A program made the position numbers and the translations under genes. Of a stretch of DNA of 64,000 bases, positions 54,888 through 63,833 are shown piece after piece. The stretch lies in assembly GCA_018821535.1 (NCBI GenBank), contig JAHJLV010000027.1:119309-183308 (forward strand), read 5' to 3'. Source of the DNA: Pseudomonadota bacterium. GTDB taxonomy: Bacteria; Desulfobacterota; Desulfobacteria; Desulfobacterales; Desulfobacteraceae. Under the pieces are notes generated by a model, which saw only the letters and a program-made list of their open reading frames with translations, searched no databases and had not been told where the DNA came from. How positions within the stretch are numbered: the stretch's first letter is position 1; each line of letters begins with the position of its first letter.

Positions 54888-54909
54888 ATATCGTCCTAAA
54901 AGACGATAT
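54888..54909. promoter_or_regulatory. Candidate upstream activator site (inverted repeat)
   Basis: ATATCGTC (54888-54895) and GACGATAT (54902-54909) form a perfect 8-base inverted repeat with a 6-base spacer, roughly 100 bases upstream of the sigma-54 promoter. Each half contains the GACGA(A/T)AT core found twice upstream of the TRAP gene. An overlapping GGACGA/TCGTCC repeat adds a third half-site. Confidence 0.55.
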
Positions 54910-54928
54910 TCAGACCCTGTGACTGATT

Positions 54929-56071
54929 CTACATTTCCAGAACTGTTGTTAATTCCCTGGCTCTTACAATACGAACCGTACCTTCAAGTTTTGGGATTTC
55001 TTTTGAAAGGGCATCCAGAGTTGCCTTGTAAGGATGACCGATGCCAATGGCAAACCCGTGTTTTCTGGCATGGCGTATCAGCTGCTTGAACTGGCCTGTG
55101 ATATATTTTTCATCCTGCACATTATCCAAAAACACATCCCTCTGGGCAAACCGGATCTGAAGCAGCCGTGCCGAAGCCTTGCAGGCAGATTTAGGGGCGG
55201 TTCTTGAATCAATAAAAAACAGATTATCTTTTTTCAGAATTGTAAAAATCTGGTTCATCTGGTCAGACTGCATTGTCAGCTTTGATCCCATATGGTTATT
55301 AACGCCCTCGACATAGGGGACGTCCTGAATGGCCTTTTTAAGATTCTCCAGCAGAACATCCGGAGGCATGGTTGATAAAATGGCACCGGGCCCCGGGTTG
55401 ACGTCCGGATATTCAACCGGTTCCATGGGAAGATGAAGCATGAGCTGAAAGCCCTTTTGATGAAGCTTCTCAGATATGGATTTTCCGAAAGGTGAAAACG
55501 GCAGCACAGAAAAGGTAATATCCGGATTCAAATCACTCAGTGCTCTTGCAATTTTTCTGTCATAGCCGATATCATCAATAATAATGGCGATTTTAGGCAC
55601 ATGATCCTTTACTGGCGGCACCGGTTTTTTGGTGGGACTGTGGTCCACATCATCGAACACCTCATACTCTATGGTCTTTTCCGCCGGTGGTGGTGTTTTT
55701 TTCGGCGATTCTACTGCTTTGTCTGCTAAGTCCGGCACATTATTTTTTTCTTTGAGGCCTTTAACATGTGCCTTTTTTTTAACTTCGGCAACAATGCCTT
55801 CCTGGATCGGCTGAATAGTTTCAGGTTCTGTTTTTTTTAAAACAGATTGCCTTTTAATAAGACCGGGTTTGAGAAAAATATCTGCAATCATTGCCACGGT
55901 GAGGCACAATGCCAGAAGAATTGCCAGCCCTAAAAAAACTTTTTTAAATTCATCCAGGCCTGTGGAATTCTGTCTCAGAATACGGGGTGCTCTTTTGGTT
56001 ACAGATTTTTTTTTGGGCCCTGCCTTTTTGAGTGTATTTTTTTTGGACAGGACCTTTTTTTTAACTGCCAT
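54929..56071 (-). CDS. Divergent polysaccharide deacetylase family protein
   Basis: A 380-residue inner-membrane-anchored protein: very basic N-terminus (MAVKKKVLSKKNTLKK), a membrane segment (VFLGLAILLALCLTVAMIADIFL), a variable Pro/Lys linker, then the divergent polysaccharide deacetylase domain (KIAIIIDDIGYD, FSVLPFSP, QLMLHLPMEP, VNNHMGSKLT, FFIDSRTAP, GFAIGIGHPYKAT). The family (YibQ-like) commonly lies in operons with EnvC and CtpA-type genes, as here. Its catalytic activity is uncertain; it is inferred to modify cell-wall glycans. It overlaps ctpA by 11 bases and is last in the ftsEX operon. Confidence 0.88.
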   Translation of the reverse strand: MAVKKKVLSKKNTLKKAGPKKKSVTKRAPRILRQNSTGLDEFKKVFLGLAILLALCLTVAMIADIFLKPGLIKRQSVLKKTEPETIQPIQEGIVAEVKKKAHVKGLKEKNNVPDLADKAVESPKKTPPPAEKTIEYEVFDDVDHSPTKKPVPPVKDHVPKIAIIIDDIGYDRKIARALSDLNPDITFSVLPFSPFGKSISEKLHQKGFQLMLHLPMEPVEYPDVNPGPGAILSTMPPDVLLENLKKAIQDVPYVEGVNNHMGSKLTMQSDQMNQIFTILKKDNLFFIDSRTAPKSACKASARLLQIRFAQRDVFLDNVQDEKYITGQFKQLIRHARKHGFAIGIGHPYKATLDALSKEIPKLEGTVRIVRARELTTVLEM

Positions 56072-57392
56072 TTAGTTTGCTGAACACTCCATAGCTTATC
56101 AAAATATCGAGGGCTCTTTTAACCTGGGCATCACTATGAAGCTTGTCTGTATCAATGAGTCTCGGATGTTTTTTTGTTTGTTTTTTTGTTTGTTTCGGCA
56201 CAGCTTTCTCAGGCTTGAGACTGTTCTTGAGATCTTTTTCCCTGATCATCCTGTCAAAATTGGACTGTTTTTTTTCTTTTTTTTCCAGAATCTCATATTC
56301 CACCTCGATATCCGGTTCAATCCCTTTTGCCTGTATGGATCGGCCACTCGGGGTATAATATCTTGCAATGGTATATTTAATACCAAATCCATCATTTAAC
56401 GGATGCACGGTCTGGACTGATCCCTTACCGAATGAAGTCGTCCCGAGAATCAGACCCCTGGAGTGATCCTGCAACGCACCCGCGACAATTTCAGAAGCAG
56501 ACGCGGAACCGCCGTTGATCAAAACCACCAGAGGATATTTTCTGTCATCATCTGTTTTATGCGCTGAATACACTCTGGTCTGGCTTTCCTGCCGGCCTTT
56601 AATGGAAACAATCTGTCCCTGTTCAAGAAACAGATCGGAGATATCAACCGCCTGGTCCAGAAGACCGCCCGGATTATCCCGCAGATCCATGACAAGACCT
56701 TTTAAGCCGCCCGGATTTGCAGATTCAAGTGTCTTTAAATGCGTTTTGATATCATCCAGAGTTGTCTGCCTGAAATTGGTAATACGAAGATACCCGTAGC
56801 CGGGTTTCAGGGTTGCACTTCTGACACTTTCCATGGGAATCAGATCCCGTTTCAGCGAAAATTCAAGCGGTCCTTTTTCATCCTCTCTGAAAACAATAAT
56901 AATGACTTCCTCATGGCGGGGGCCACGCATCATGTTCACCGCCTCCCAGAGCGCCATATCCTTGGTGGATTTACCATTTATACTGACAATAACATCGCCG
57001 GCCTGCATGCCGGCTTTATAGGCAGGCGTCCCTTCAATGGGAGACACCACGGTTAATATCCCGTCTTTCATGGTAATCACAATACCGATACCGGAAAACT
57101 CTCCTTTGGTATCATCCTGAAGTTCCTCAAAAGCTTCCGGCGGCATAAAGCTTGAATGCGGGTCTAGGTTTCCCACCATGCCCTTGATTGCATTATGGAT
57201 CAAGGCTTGAGTATCAATATCATCCACATAGTTTTTTTCCAGCTCTTCAAGCACATCTGTAAATAGTTTTATGGAAGTATAGGTCTGTTCATTTGCCTGC
57301 AGATGTCCGGTAAAGCCTGCGCAAATGAACAGGCAGGCCGCAATCATCAGGGGAAATCCGGACATGAATATTTTCTGGAATTGTTTGTTCAT
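56061..57392 (-). CDS. Carboxy-terminal processing protease CtpA (S41)
   Basis: A 443-residue periplasmic serine protease: signal peptide, then PDZ domain (GIGIVITMKDGILTVVSP...AGMQAGDVIVSINGKST), then the S41 core with the nucleophile Ser in NGGSASASEIVAGAL and the catalytic Lys in GTTSFGKGSVQTV. A Lys/Gln-rich tail follows. CtpA-type enzymes trim C-termini of periplasmic proteins and often control peptidoglycan hydrolases. Its place directly after the EnvC-type gene (3 bases apart) fits a role in regulating septal wall cleavage. Confidence 0.93.
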   Translation of the reverse strand: MNKQFQKIFMSGFPLMIAACLFICAGFTGHLQANEQTYTSIKLFTDVLEELEKNYVDDIDTQALIHNAIKGMVGNLDPHSSFMPPEAFEELQDDTKGEFSGIGIVITMKDGILTVVSPIEGTPAYKAGMQAGDVIVSINGKSTKDMALWEAVNMMRGPRHEEVIIIVFREDEKGPLEFSLKRDLIPMESVRSATLKPGYGYLRITNFRQTTLDDIKTHLKTLESANPGGLKGLVMDLRDNPGGLLDQAVDISDLFLEQGQIVSIKGRQESQTRVYSAHKTDDDRKYPLVVLINGGSASASEIVAGALQDHSRGLILGTTSFGKGSVQTVHPLNDGFGIKYTIARYYTPSGRSIQAKGIEPDIEVEYEILEKKEKKQSNFDRMIREKDLKNSLKPEKAVPKQTKKQTKKHPRLIDTDKLHSDAQVKRALDILISYGVFSKLNGS

Positions 57393-57395
57393 GTG

Positions 57396-58799
57396 TTATG
57401 CTCCTTTTCTTAACCACTTCATTGGATTAACAGGCTTACCATGATATCTGACTTCAAAATGCAGGCACATTCCCTTGATTGATCCGGTATCTCCAGCAGT
57501 CGCCACCACTTCTCCGGTTTCGACGCGCTCCCCTTTTTTCTTAAAGAACTCTTCAATATGCGCATACAATGTGTAATAATTGTCACCATGATTAATAATC
57601 AACAGGTTCCCGTAGCCTTTGAGCCACTGGGCAAAAATAACCTCACCTTTAAATACGGATTTAACAGGTTCACCACGCTCCACCCTTATATCAATTCCCT
57701 TCTGAAAAGTGAAGGCCTTGCTGTCTCCGGTAGTGGACGGCCCATATTCTGATATCACTTCCCCCTTAACCGGCAGCAGCAGACGCCCCTTATAATTTGA
57801 AAAAGAAAATTCATCCGAAGCGGTTGAATCCTCTTCCTGAAGGTTGTTCATCCGGTTATCCAGCTGGATTGCGGCATCCTTCAATGCCTCAACCGCTGCA
57901 AGCGACAGTCTCTTCTGTTTACGGATCTGCATTAAAATCATTTCTTTTTTTTGAGTCTCTTTCTGGCTGATTCTCACCTGATCCCTGACCTGGACCTCAA
58001 GCTCTGTCTTGGCTGCCATCTCCTGTTGAAGTTCTTTTTCCAGAATTTTAAATCTTTTCAGATCCCGGTCCTGTTTTTCCAGAAGCTGAAAATCGGATTT
58101 TATCACCCGTTTCATTGAATTCTGCTGTAAAAAGAAATCAAATACAGAGCTGGGCAGTCCTGCCGCATCCAGACGGCCGATCATATTCATTTTGTACAAA
58201 GCCCGCAGCCGCTTCCCGGCATATTCACGGTTTTGGGAAATTTCCCGGGACAATTGATCCCAATCGCTGTTCAAACTGCTAATTCTGGCTTCAAGCTGTT
58301 CTCTTTCCAAAGTCAGTGCAGACAGTTTAAGGCGGGCTTTATTCAGTGTGTAATCTGTTTCATTCAACCCGTCTATCATCTCGATTTCTTTTTGAGAAAA
58401 GGTTTCAACAATTTTTTCCTGGGTCTGGATTCTGGCCTCAAGTTTTTCCTTTTCTTTTTTTTCTGCTTCCATGGCCTGTTTTTGGGCTTCACTGACTGCC
58501 GGTTTCAAACGAATATAATGCGACCGGTTCCGGACATATCCTTCCTGACCTTTATACCTGACTTTCAACCACTGGCCCGGGTCTCTGGGCTCACTGACAA
58601 CATCCAGTATTTCATCCTGTTGGGCAACGATCACAACATCTGCCTCCTGGGAAGGACGCTGTCTGATATTTAATTTAAAAGAAGTGACAACCCCTTTACA
58701 GACAAGATCCTCTGCAGCCGCCACCATACTGTTGGAGAATAAAAAAACACCGACGATTAAAACGGCTATTTTAAAATCTGTTTTAAGGAAAGATAACAT
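57396..58799 (-). CDS. EnvC-type murein hydrolase activator (SH3-coiled coil-M23)
   Basis: A periplasmic protein of about 467 residues: signal peptide, an SH3b-like domain (LVCKGVVTSFKLNIRQRPSQEADVV...KVRYKGQEGYVRNR), long coiled coils (~105-270), then a LytM/M23 domain (LLPVKGEVISEYGPS, GIDIRVERGEPVKSVFKGEVIFAQ, GNLLIINHGDNYYTLYAHIEEF, CLHFEVRYHGKPVNP). Zn ligands expected in active M23 peptidases are not all present: the first HxxxD-type site reads GIDIRV, as in EnvC activators rather than enzymes. It would activate amidases at the septum through FtsEX. ATG 58799 is preferred over TTG 58808; it overlaps ftsX by 34 bases. The added SH3 domain is not in E. coli EnvC. Confidence 0.88.
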   Translation of the reverse strand: MLSFLKTDFKIAVLIVGVFLFSNSMVAAAEDLVCKGVVTSFKLNIRQRPSQEADVVIVAQQDEILDVVSEPRDPGQWLKVRYKGQEGYVRNRSHYIRLKPAVSEAQKQAMEAEKKEKEKLEARIQTQEKIVETFSQKEIEMIDGLNETDYTLNKARLKLSALTLEREQLEARISSLNSDWDQLSREISQNREYAGKRLRALYKMNMIGRLDAAGLPSSVFDFFLQQNSMKRVIKSDFQLLEKQDRDLKRFKILEKELQQEMAAKTELEVQVRDQVRISQKETQKKEMILMQIRKQKRLSLAAVEALKDAAIQLDNRMNNLQEEDSTASDEFSFSNYKGRLLLPVKGEVISEYGPSTTGDSKAFTFQKGIDIRVERGEPVKSVFKGEVIFAQWLKGYGNLLIINHGDNYYTLYAHIEEFFKKKGERVETGEVVATAGDTGSIKGMCLHFEVRYHGKPVNPMKWLRKGA

Positions 58800-59641
58800 C
58801 CGAACCAACCTAAAAAAGTACTGGCCATAATGATCAAAAGAATCATTTTTACAGACAGAAACCGTATGTCAATATATATATAAGATGCCAGGTTCTGTGA
58901 AATTCCCGATGAGATCATCAGATAGGTTGCCAGAAGCACCAAAAGTCCCAAAAGCCCGCCGAAAAACCCCTGAAAAAGCCCTGCCACATAAAAAGGTGCT
59001 TTGATAAAACTTTCAGAAGCGCCGACAAGCCGCATGATTTCAACTTCAAGTTTCCGGGAATAAAATGCCAGACGAACTGTATTTGAGGTAATGAACAGGG
59101 CGATTAAAAAAAACATGCTGCACATGGCATATCCGGTAATTTTAAACAGATTAAAAATATTTAAAAATTTACCCAGCCATCCCTGACCGTATTCAACATC
59201 ATCCACCATCTCAAGCGCTTTTATTTTTTCGGCAAACTGTTGAATCTCATCAAAACTGTTATAGGATTTCATCCGGATTTCCAGAGCATCCGGAAGCGGA
59301 TTTTCCTTTAAATTTTTTAAAAAGGTGGTCTGGGAGGACATCTCGTTTTTCAATTTATCAAATGCTTCCTCTTTTGAGATATAAACCATCTCATCAATAT
59401 CTCCCAGCGCTTTCATTCTTGTTTTGAGTTCCGGCAGCATATCCAGGGTAAAATTATCCACCAGGTACACCATTGCCCGGCCGCCCTGATTCCAGGATTC
59501 AATGATCCGGCTTGAGTTTTCGAAAAACAGCAGAAAGATACTGACCACAAGTATTGAAAGTGCAATGGTAATAATGGTGATCAGATTTAAAAACCGGTTG
59601 GATCTAATATCTGAAAATGCTTTTTTTACAAAATGTGCCAT
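58766..59641 (-). CDS. ftsX: Cell division protein FtsX
   Basis: A 291-residue four-helix permease-like protein: one N-terminal membrane segment (FLNLITIITIALSILVVSIFLLFF), a periplasmic loop (~45-165), then three membrane segments with the FtsX core (FITSNTVRLAFYSRKLEVEIMRLVGASESFIKAPFYVAGLFQG). With FtsE it couples ATP hydrolysis at the divisome to periplasmic activation of the EnvC-type protein encoded next. It lies 18 bases after ftsE. Confidence 0.94.
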   Translation of the reverse strand: MAHFVKKAFSDIRSNRFLNLITIITIALSILVVSIFLLFFENSSRIIESWNQGGRAMVYLVDNFTLDMLPELKTRMKALGDIDEMVYISKEEAFDKLKNEMSSQTTFLKNLKENPLPDALEIRMKSYNSFDEIQQFAEKIKALEMVDDVEYGQGWLGKFLNIFNLFKITGYAMCSMFFLIALFITSNTVRLAFYSRKLEVEIMRLVGASESFIKAPFYVAGLFQGFFGGLLGLLVLLATYLMISSGISQNLASYIYIDIRFLSVKMILLIIMASTFLGWFGCYLSLKQILK

Positions 59642-59659
59642 ACCATTTATCCGTTTTAC

Positions 59660-60355
59660 CTATAGCATTTTTGCCGTGCGTTCTATTCTTCCATTCTTGA
59701 TTTCAATATTTCTGCCCCTTACCGAACTTTCCAGAAGATGCAGATTATGACTTGCCACCAGAACCGTGGCACCTCTTTTATTGTATTCCATCAAAAAATC
59801 CAGAATCGCCTGGGCCGATTTTGTGTCCAGACTGCCGGTGGGTTCATCTGCAAGAATAATAGAAGGGTCTCCCACAACAGCTCTGGCAACGGCAACCCGC
59901 TGCTGTTCTCCGCCGGAAAGCGTCGGAGGATAGTATTTGGCTTTTTTCTCCATTCCCGTGGTTCGAAGAACCTGCATGACTTTTTTTCTTATAAAAGAAG
60001 GTTTTTCTCCGGCTGCTTCCAGAACAAGAGCGACATTCTCAAATACTGTACGGGTGGGAATTAATTTAAAATCCTGGAAAACCATGCCGAATCTTCGTCT
60101 TAAAAACGGCAGCCGGGCCGAAGAAATCCTGGCAAGATTCATTCCGTCAATCAGAATCTGGCCTTCGGATACTTTTTCAGCAAGATACAGAACCTTGAGC
60201 AGGGTAGATTTTCCAGCGCCTGACGGTCCGGAAATAAAAATAAATTCTCCCTGCTCAATATCCAGACTGATATTTTCCAGTGCAAATTTACCTTTATATC
60301 TCTTACTGACATTAAACAGGCGTATGATTGAATTTTTAGTGTCTATGTCATTCAT
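59660..60355 (-). CDS. ftsE: Cell division ATP-binding protein FtsE
   Basis: A 231-residue ABC ATPase: Walker [11 protein letters not shown]-loop FQDFKLI, signature [14 protein letters not shown], Walker B ILADEPTG and the H-loop VASHN. FtsE-typical sequence includes [28 protein letters not shown]. It is the first gene of ftsE-ftsX-envC-ctpA-deacetylase on the minus strand. The 200 bases upstream are shared with tatD and contain a strong inverted repeat. Confidence 0.95.
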   Translation of the reverse strand: MNDIDTKNSIIRLFNVSKRYKGKFALENISLDIEQGEFIFISGPSGAGKSTLLKVLYLAEKVSEGQILIDGMNLARISSARLPFLRRRFGMVFQDFKLIPTRTVFENVALVLEAAGEKPSFIRKKVMQVLRTTGMEKKAKYYPPTLSGGEQQRVAVARAVVGDPSIILADEPTGSLDTKSAQAILDFLMEYNKRGATVLVASHNLHLLESSVRGRNIEIKNGRIERTAKML

Positions 60356-60463
60356 TTGTTAACAAAATATTCTGAGCATTTGTCCCTAATTGACTGAAAA
60401 TGAATTTACTGATATAAATTGTCCGTGTCAAGGAATGCTGCAAAACAGTTTTTCTTACACCGG

Positions 60464-60508
60464 GCCTTCACTGTCACCGTAAAACGGCTTCTTCCAATCA
60501 GTGAAGGC
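60464..60508. repeat. Long inverted repeat between ftsE and tatD
   Basis: GCCTTCACTG (60464-60473) pairs with CAGTGAAGGC (60499-60508); within the 25-base loop CCGT-AAA-ACGG (60477-60487) forms a second hairpin. No T-run follows on either strand, so a terminator is unlikely. An RNA structure or regulatory site is possible. Confidence 0.5.
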
Positions 60509-60556
60509 TCAGTAATTTTAAACTATTTACATAAGTCCTTGAAATGAGATAATAAA

Positions 60557-61351
60557 ATGAAACTGTTTGATTCCCATTGCCACCTTGATGATAAATCCTA
60601 TGCCAAAGACCTGGATGCAGTCCTTGAAAATGCAGAAAACAACGATGTCAAAAATATGATGATCGTCGGTGTTGATATCAGGACCTCCTTGAAAGCCATC
60701 CGGATTGCCGAAGCGCACACCCATATTTATACATCCGTGGGCATCCATCCCCATGACGCAAAAAACTGGTCAGCCAGCGATATACAGACCCTTGTCCGCA
60801 TGGCCCGTGAAAATCCATGCGTAAAAGCCTGGGGTGAAACCGGGCTGGATTTTAACCGGATGTTTTCTCCGCAGAAAGACCAGGAAAACTGTCTGATGGC
60901 ACAGCTTGAAGCCGCCGAAAAACTGGATCTACCCCTGATTTTCCATGAACGGGATTCCAATGGCCGCTTTTTTGATATTTTAAAAGCCCATGGCCCAAAA
61001 AGCCGGCAAGGCGTTATCCATTGTTTTTCAGGGACAAAAGAAGAGCTGATCAAATATCTTGATCTGGGCTACCATATCGGCATTACCGGGATACTGACCA
61101 TTGAAAGCCGGGGAAAAGAATTACGCGAGATGGTTTCCATGATCCCGGAAAACCGGATTCTGATTGAAACAGATGCCCCGTACCTGACTCCGGCCCCGGA
61201 AAAAAACAAATACCGGCGCAATGAACCGGCATTTGTCAAATCTGTTCTCTTAAGGCTTGCCCGGATAAAAGAAACTGATCCGGACACGCTTTCAGACATC
61301 ATCTATACAAACACAACCCGCTTGTACCGAATCGATGATCCGGCCTGTTAA
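60557..61351 (+). CDS. TatD family metal-dependent DNase
   Basis: A 264-residue TIM-barrel hydrolase with the TatD metal motifs: FDSHCHLDD at the N-terminus, VGIHPHDAKNW, AWGETGLDFNR, PLIFHERDSNG, VIHCFSGTKEE and LIETDAPYLTP. TatD enzymes act as 3'-5' exonucleases in repair and nucleic-acid turnover. Its last four bases overlap the end of the converging VWA gene. Confidence 0.93.
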   Translation: MKLFDSHCHLDDKSYAKDLDAVLENAENNDVKNMMIVGVDIRTSLKAIRIAEAHTHIYTSVGIHPHDAKNWSASDIQTLVRMARENPCVKAWGETGLDFNRMFSPQKDQENCLMAQLEAAEKLDLPLIFHERDSNGRFFDILKAHGPKSRQGVIHCFSGTKEELIKYLDLGYHIGITGILTIESRGKELREMVSMIPENRILIETDAPYLTPAPEKNKYRRNEPAFVKSVLLRLARIKETDPDTLSDIIYTNTTRLYRIDDPAC

Positions 61352-62541
61352 TTTTTCGTCATCAGCCTGCCGACCGCTTTTTCAAGACCTTCCAGAGACA
61401 GTTCATACATGGGGAAGATTTTTGAAATCGCCATGATGGTATGCGTATACCCCCACATCCCCTCGGAAACCGGATTCAGCCAGACACAATGCGGAAATGT
61501 CTTTCTTAAAAAGTTCAACTGTTCCAGGCTCGGCCGTCCGCTTCTTTCAGAAATATGAATGGATCCGTCATGAGCCATCAGCTCATAGGGCGCCATACTG
61601 GCATCCCCGACAATGATCAGCCGGGTATCCGGGTCAAGCCGTGAAAATTCAATTACTTTTTTGGGTTTTTTATATCTGGCCGGATCTTCCCACAGATAAT
61701 CATAAACTGTATTGTGGAAAAAATAGGTTTTCACTTCTTTAAACTGGGCCCGGGCATAATCAAAAATTGTCTGAACAACATCAATATACGGGTCCATGGA
61801 CCATCCACCATTATCTATGGCAAGGATAATCTTCAGACGGTCTTTGAGTGAGGCATCGAACACAAGCTCGATCTCTCCTGCATTTTTCATGGTCTGCTTT
61901 ATGGTGTCATCGATATTGATCTGGTCCTTAGGACCTGCAGGCCGCATGTTTCTCAGATATTTTAATGCTTCGCCGATCTTTGCCTGGGTTAAAGGGCCTT
62001 TTGCAGAATAATCCTTATACCGGCGCTCATTGGCCACTTTTACAGCAGACTTGTTTCTGGATTCTCCGCCCACCCGCATACCGCCGGGATGATATCCTGA
62101 GTGTCCCACAGGCGAAGTCCCGCCCGTGCCGATCCATTTATTTCCCCCGTGATGTTCACCATCCTGATCCTTTAACCGCTGTTTAAAATATTCGATCAGT
62201 TCATCCGGAGACATTTTTTTAAGCGTTTCTTCATCCACCCCGAGTGCATCTGCAAGTTCTTTAGGATTTTTGAGCCACTCGTCCAGCATGGCCCGGGCAA
62301 CTTCATCAATTTCAAATCCTTCATTATCAGGGATGGGCACCCCTTCAAAATGATGGGCAAAGGCCTGATCATACAGATCAAAATACCGTTCACTTTTCAC
62401 CAGAATCGATCTGGCGCAGGTATAAAAATCATCCAGATTATTGATAATCCCCAGATTCAGGGCTTTTTGCAGGGTCAGAAAAGAAGTTGGGGACACGGGA
62501 ATGCCAATTTCTTTTAATATGTAGAAAAAATTTAAAAACAT
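61348..62541 (-). CDS. CoxE-like VWA protein, MoxR partner
   Basis: A 397-residue protein. The helical N-terminal half (~1-130) is followed by a flexible Gly/His-rich segment (DGEHHGGNKWIGTGGTSPVG) and a C-terminal VWA-like domain (~230-385). The metal site, usually DxSxS, reads DNGGWS, and later IIVGDAS supplies another possible ligand, so metal binding is likely altered but not lost. VWA proteins of this type work with MoxR ATPases to insert cofactors or assemble complexes (as CoxE/CoxD do). It directly follows the MoxR gene by 13 bases; the client is unknown. Confidence 0.85.
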   Translation of the reverse strand: MFLNFFYILKEIGIPVSPTSFLTLQKALNLGIINNLDDFYTCARSILVKSERYFDLYDQAFAHHFEGVPIPDNEGFEIDEVARAMLDEWLKNPKELADALGVDEETLKKMSPDELIEYFKQRLKDQDGEHHGGNKWIGTGGTSPVGHSGYHPGGMRVGGESRNKSAVKVANERRYKDYSAKGPLTQAKIGEALKYLRNMRPAGPKDQINIDDTIKQTMKNAGEIELVFDASLKDRLKIILAIDNGGWSMDPYIDVVQTIFDYARAQFKEVKTYFFHNTVYDYLWEDPARYKKPKKVIEFSRLDPDTRLIIVGDASMAPYELMAHDGSIHISERSGRPSLEQLNFLRKTFPHCVWLNPVSEGMWGYTHTIMAISKIFPMYELSLEGLEKAVGRLMTKN

Positions 62542-62554
62542 ATGTCACCGGCGC

Positions 62555-63406
62555 TTAAAAAATGCGTCTTCGGGATGTAATATTGGTTGCTCTTTCATAA
62601 TCCGGGCTCTTTTTGAACAAAACCCCCAGGAACGGCAGTTTGCCCTTGATCAGATCCCTGGCATGGAAATCCGGATCAGCATTCAGGGCCCGTATCCAGT
62701 TGATCAGTTCACGGGTGGCGGGTTTCTTCTCAATGCCGTCAATTTCACGCATGCTGTAAAATGCGTCAATGGCATTCTGGGCCAGAGTATCATCAATATC
62801 CTTGAAATGGACATTAATAATTTTTCGCATCATCTTGGGTTCAGGAAAGGCAATGTGATGAAAATTACACCGGCCCAGAAATGGATCAGACAGGTCTTTT
62901 TTGGCATTGGATGTGATAATGATCACCGGCCGGTGAATCGCCTTGATGGTTTTGTCGGTTTCAATAATATCAAACTGCATCTGATCCAGAACATCCAGCA
63001 TGTCATCCTGAAAGTCAGTGTCCGCCTTGTCAATCTCATCAATCAGCAGTACGGTTTTCCTCTCGGCACAGAAGGCCTGGCCGATCTTTCCCATTTTGAT
63101 ATATTCGTCAATATTGCTGACATCTCTTTTAGAATCCCCGAACCGTGAATCATTGAGGCGGGTCAGCGTATCATATTGATATAATGCTTCAATCAGCTTC
63201 ATACTGGATTTTACATTCAATATAATCAAAGGCATGTTCAAACTTTCTGTGATGGCATGCGCCAGCATGGTTTTGCCGGTCCCGGGTTCCCCCTTGAGCA
63301 GAAGAGGCATCTCAAGCTTCATGGAAATATTGACAATTGATGCAAGTTCCTGATCCAGAACATATTTTTTTGCGCCCTGGAATTGAATATTAGATTCCTG
63401 ATCCAT
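62555..63406 (-). CDS. MoxR-family AAA+ ATPase
   Basis: A 283-residue AAA+ ATPase: Walker A KGEPGTGKT, Walker B TVLLIDEIDKAD, sensor 1 VIITSNAKKDL, an Arg finger in PFLGRCNFH, and sensor 2 in KKPATRELINW. ATG 63406 is chosen over 63523 because GGAGAA lies upstream and homology begins there. MoxR ATPases are chaperones that activate partners through a VWA protein, here the next gene. Nothing else in the operon suggests the client. Confidence 0.9.
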   Translation of the reverse strand: MDQESNIQFQGAKKYVLDQELASIVNISMKLEMPLLLKGEPGTGKTMLAHAITESLNMPLIILNVKSSMKLIEALYQYDTLTRLNDSRFGDSKRDVSNIDEYIKMGKIGQAFCAERKTVLLIDEIDKADTDFQDDMLDVLDQMQFDIIETDKTIKAIHRPVIIITSNAKKDLSDPFLGRCNFHHIAFPEPKMMRKIINVHFKDIDDTLAQNAIDAFYSMREIDGIEKKPATRELINWIRALNADPDFHARDLIKGKLPFLGVLFKKSPDYERATNITSRRRIF

Positions 63407-63584
63407 ATATTTTCTCCATATGTAATTTAAAATTATTTTAGTATTAGAACCTTTATCATTAAAATATAGAAGCTTATTATAATAACCATATAAACAGGAT
63501 TCACAAGCTTTTTTTATCCACATGGCTCCGGAATGATGTTACAAAAATGTAATCGCCCGCATTTTCAGCCAGATGTCTAAATGA

Positions 63585-63613
63585 TTGACACCACCACCAC
63601 CAGATGATATATT
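63585..63613 (+). promoter_or_regulatory. Sigma-70 promoter of tatA
   Basis: TTGACA (63585-63590), 17-base spacer, TATATT (63608-63613), about 40 bases before ATG 63654. The spacer begins with a CCA triplet run (CCACCACCACCA). Confidence 0.75.
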
Positions 63614-63653
63614 TTTTTTCTGATTCACTTAAATGCAACAGGAGTGCAATACC

Positions 63654-63833
63654 ATGTTTGGAACCCAGGAACTGATCATTATTCTTGTTATCATCCTTAT
63701 TATCTTCGGGGCTAAAAAACTGCCTGAGATCGGCGCCGGCCTTGGCAAAGGGATTACAAATTTTAAAAAAGCAATCAAAGATCCCAAACCGGAAGATGCG
63801 GAAAAAGAGCCTGAACAGATTGATAAGGACTAG
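63654..63833 (+). CDS. tatA: Sec-independent translocase protein TatA/TatE
   Basis: A 59-residue TatA: N-terminal membrane helix ([15 protein letters not shown]), the hinge and amphipathic helix with the [23 protein letters not shown] pattern, then an acidic tail ([14 protein letters not shown]). TatA multimerises to form the translocation path for folded proteins, often cofactor-containing ones. ATG 63654 is chosen because AGGAG lies ten bases upstream, rather than the earlier start at 63633. tatC is not in the window; the last ~165 bases are AT-rich with no gene. Confidence 0.93.
   Translation: MFGTQELIIILVIILIIFGAKKLPEIGAGLGKGITNFKKAIKDPKPEDAEKEPEQIDKD

Noticed and set aside
63588..63602. 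CCA triplet run as a microsatellite or CRISPR-like repeat
   Set aside because: Only four units in the promoter spacer of tatA; too short to be a repeat array.
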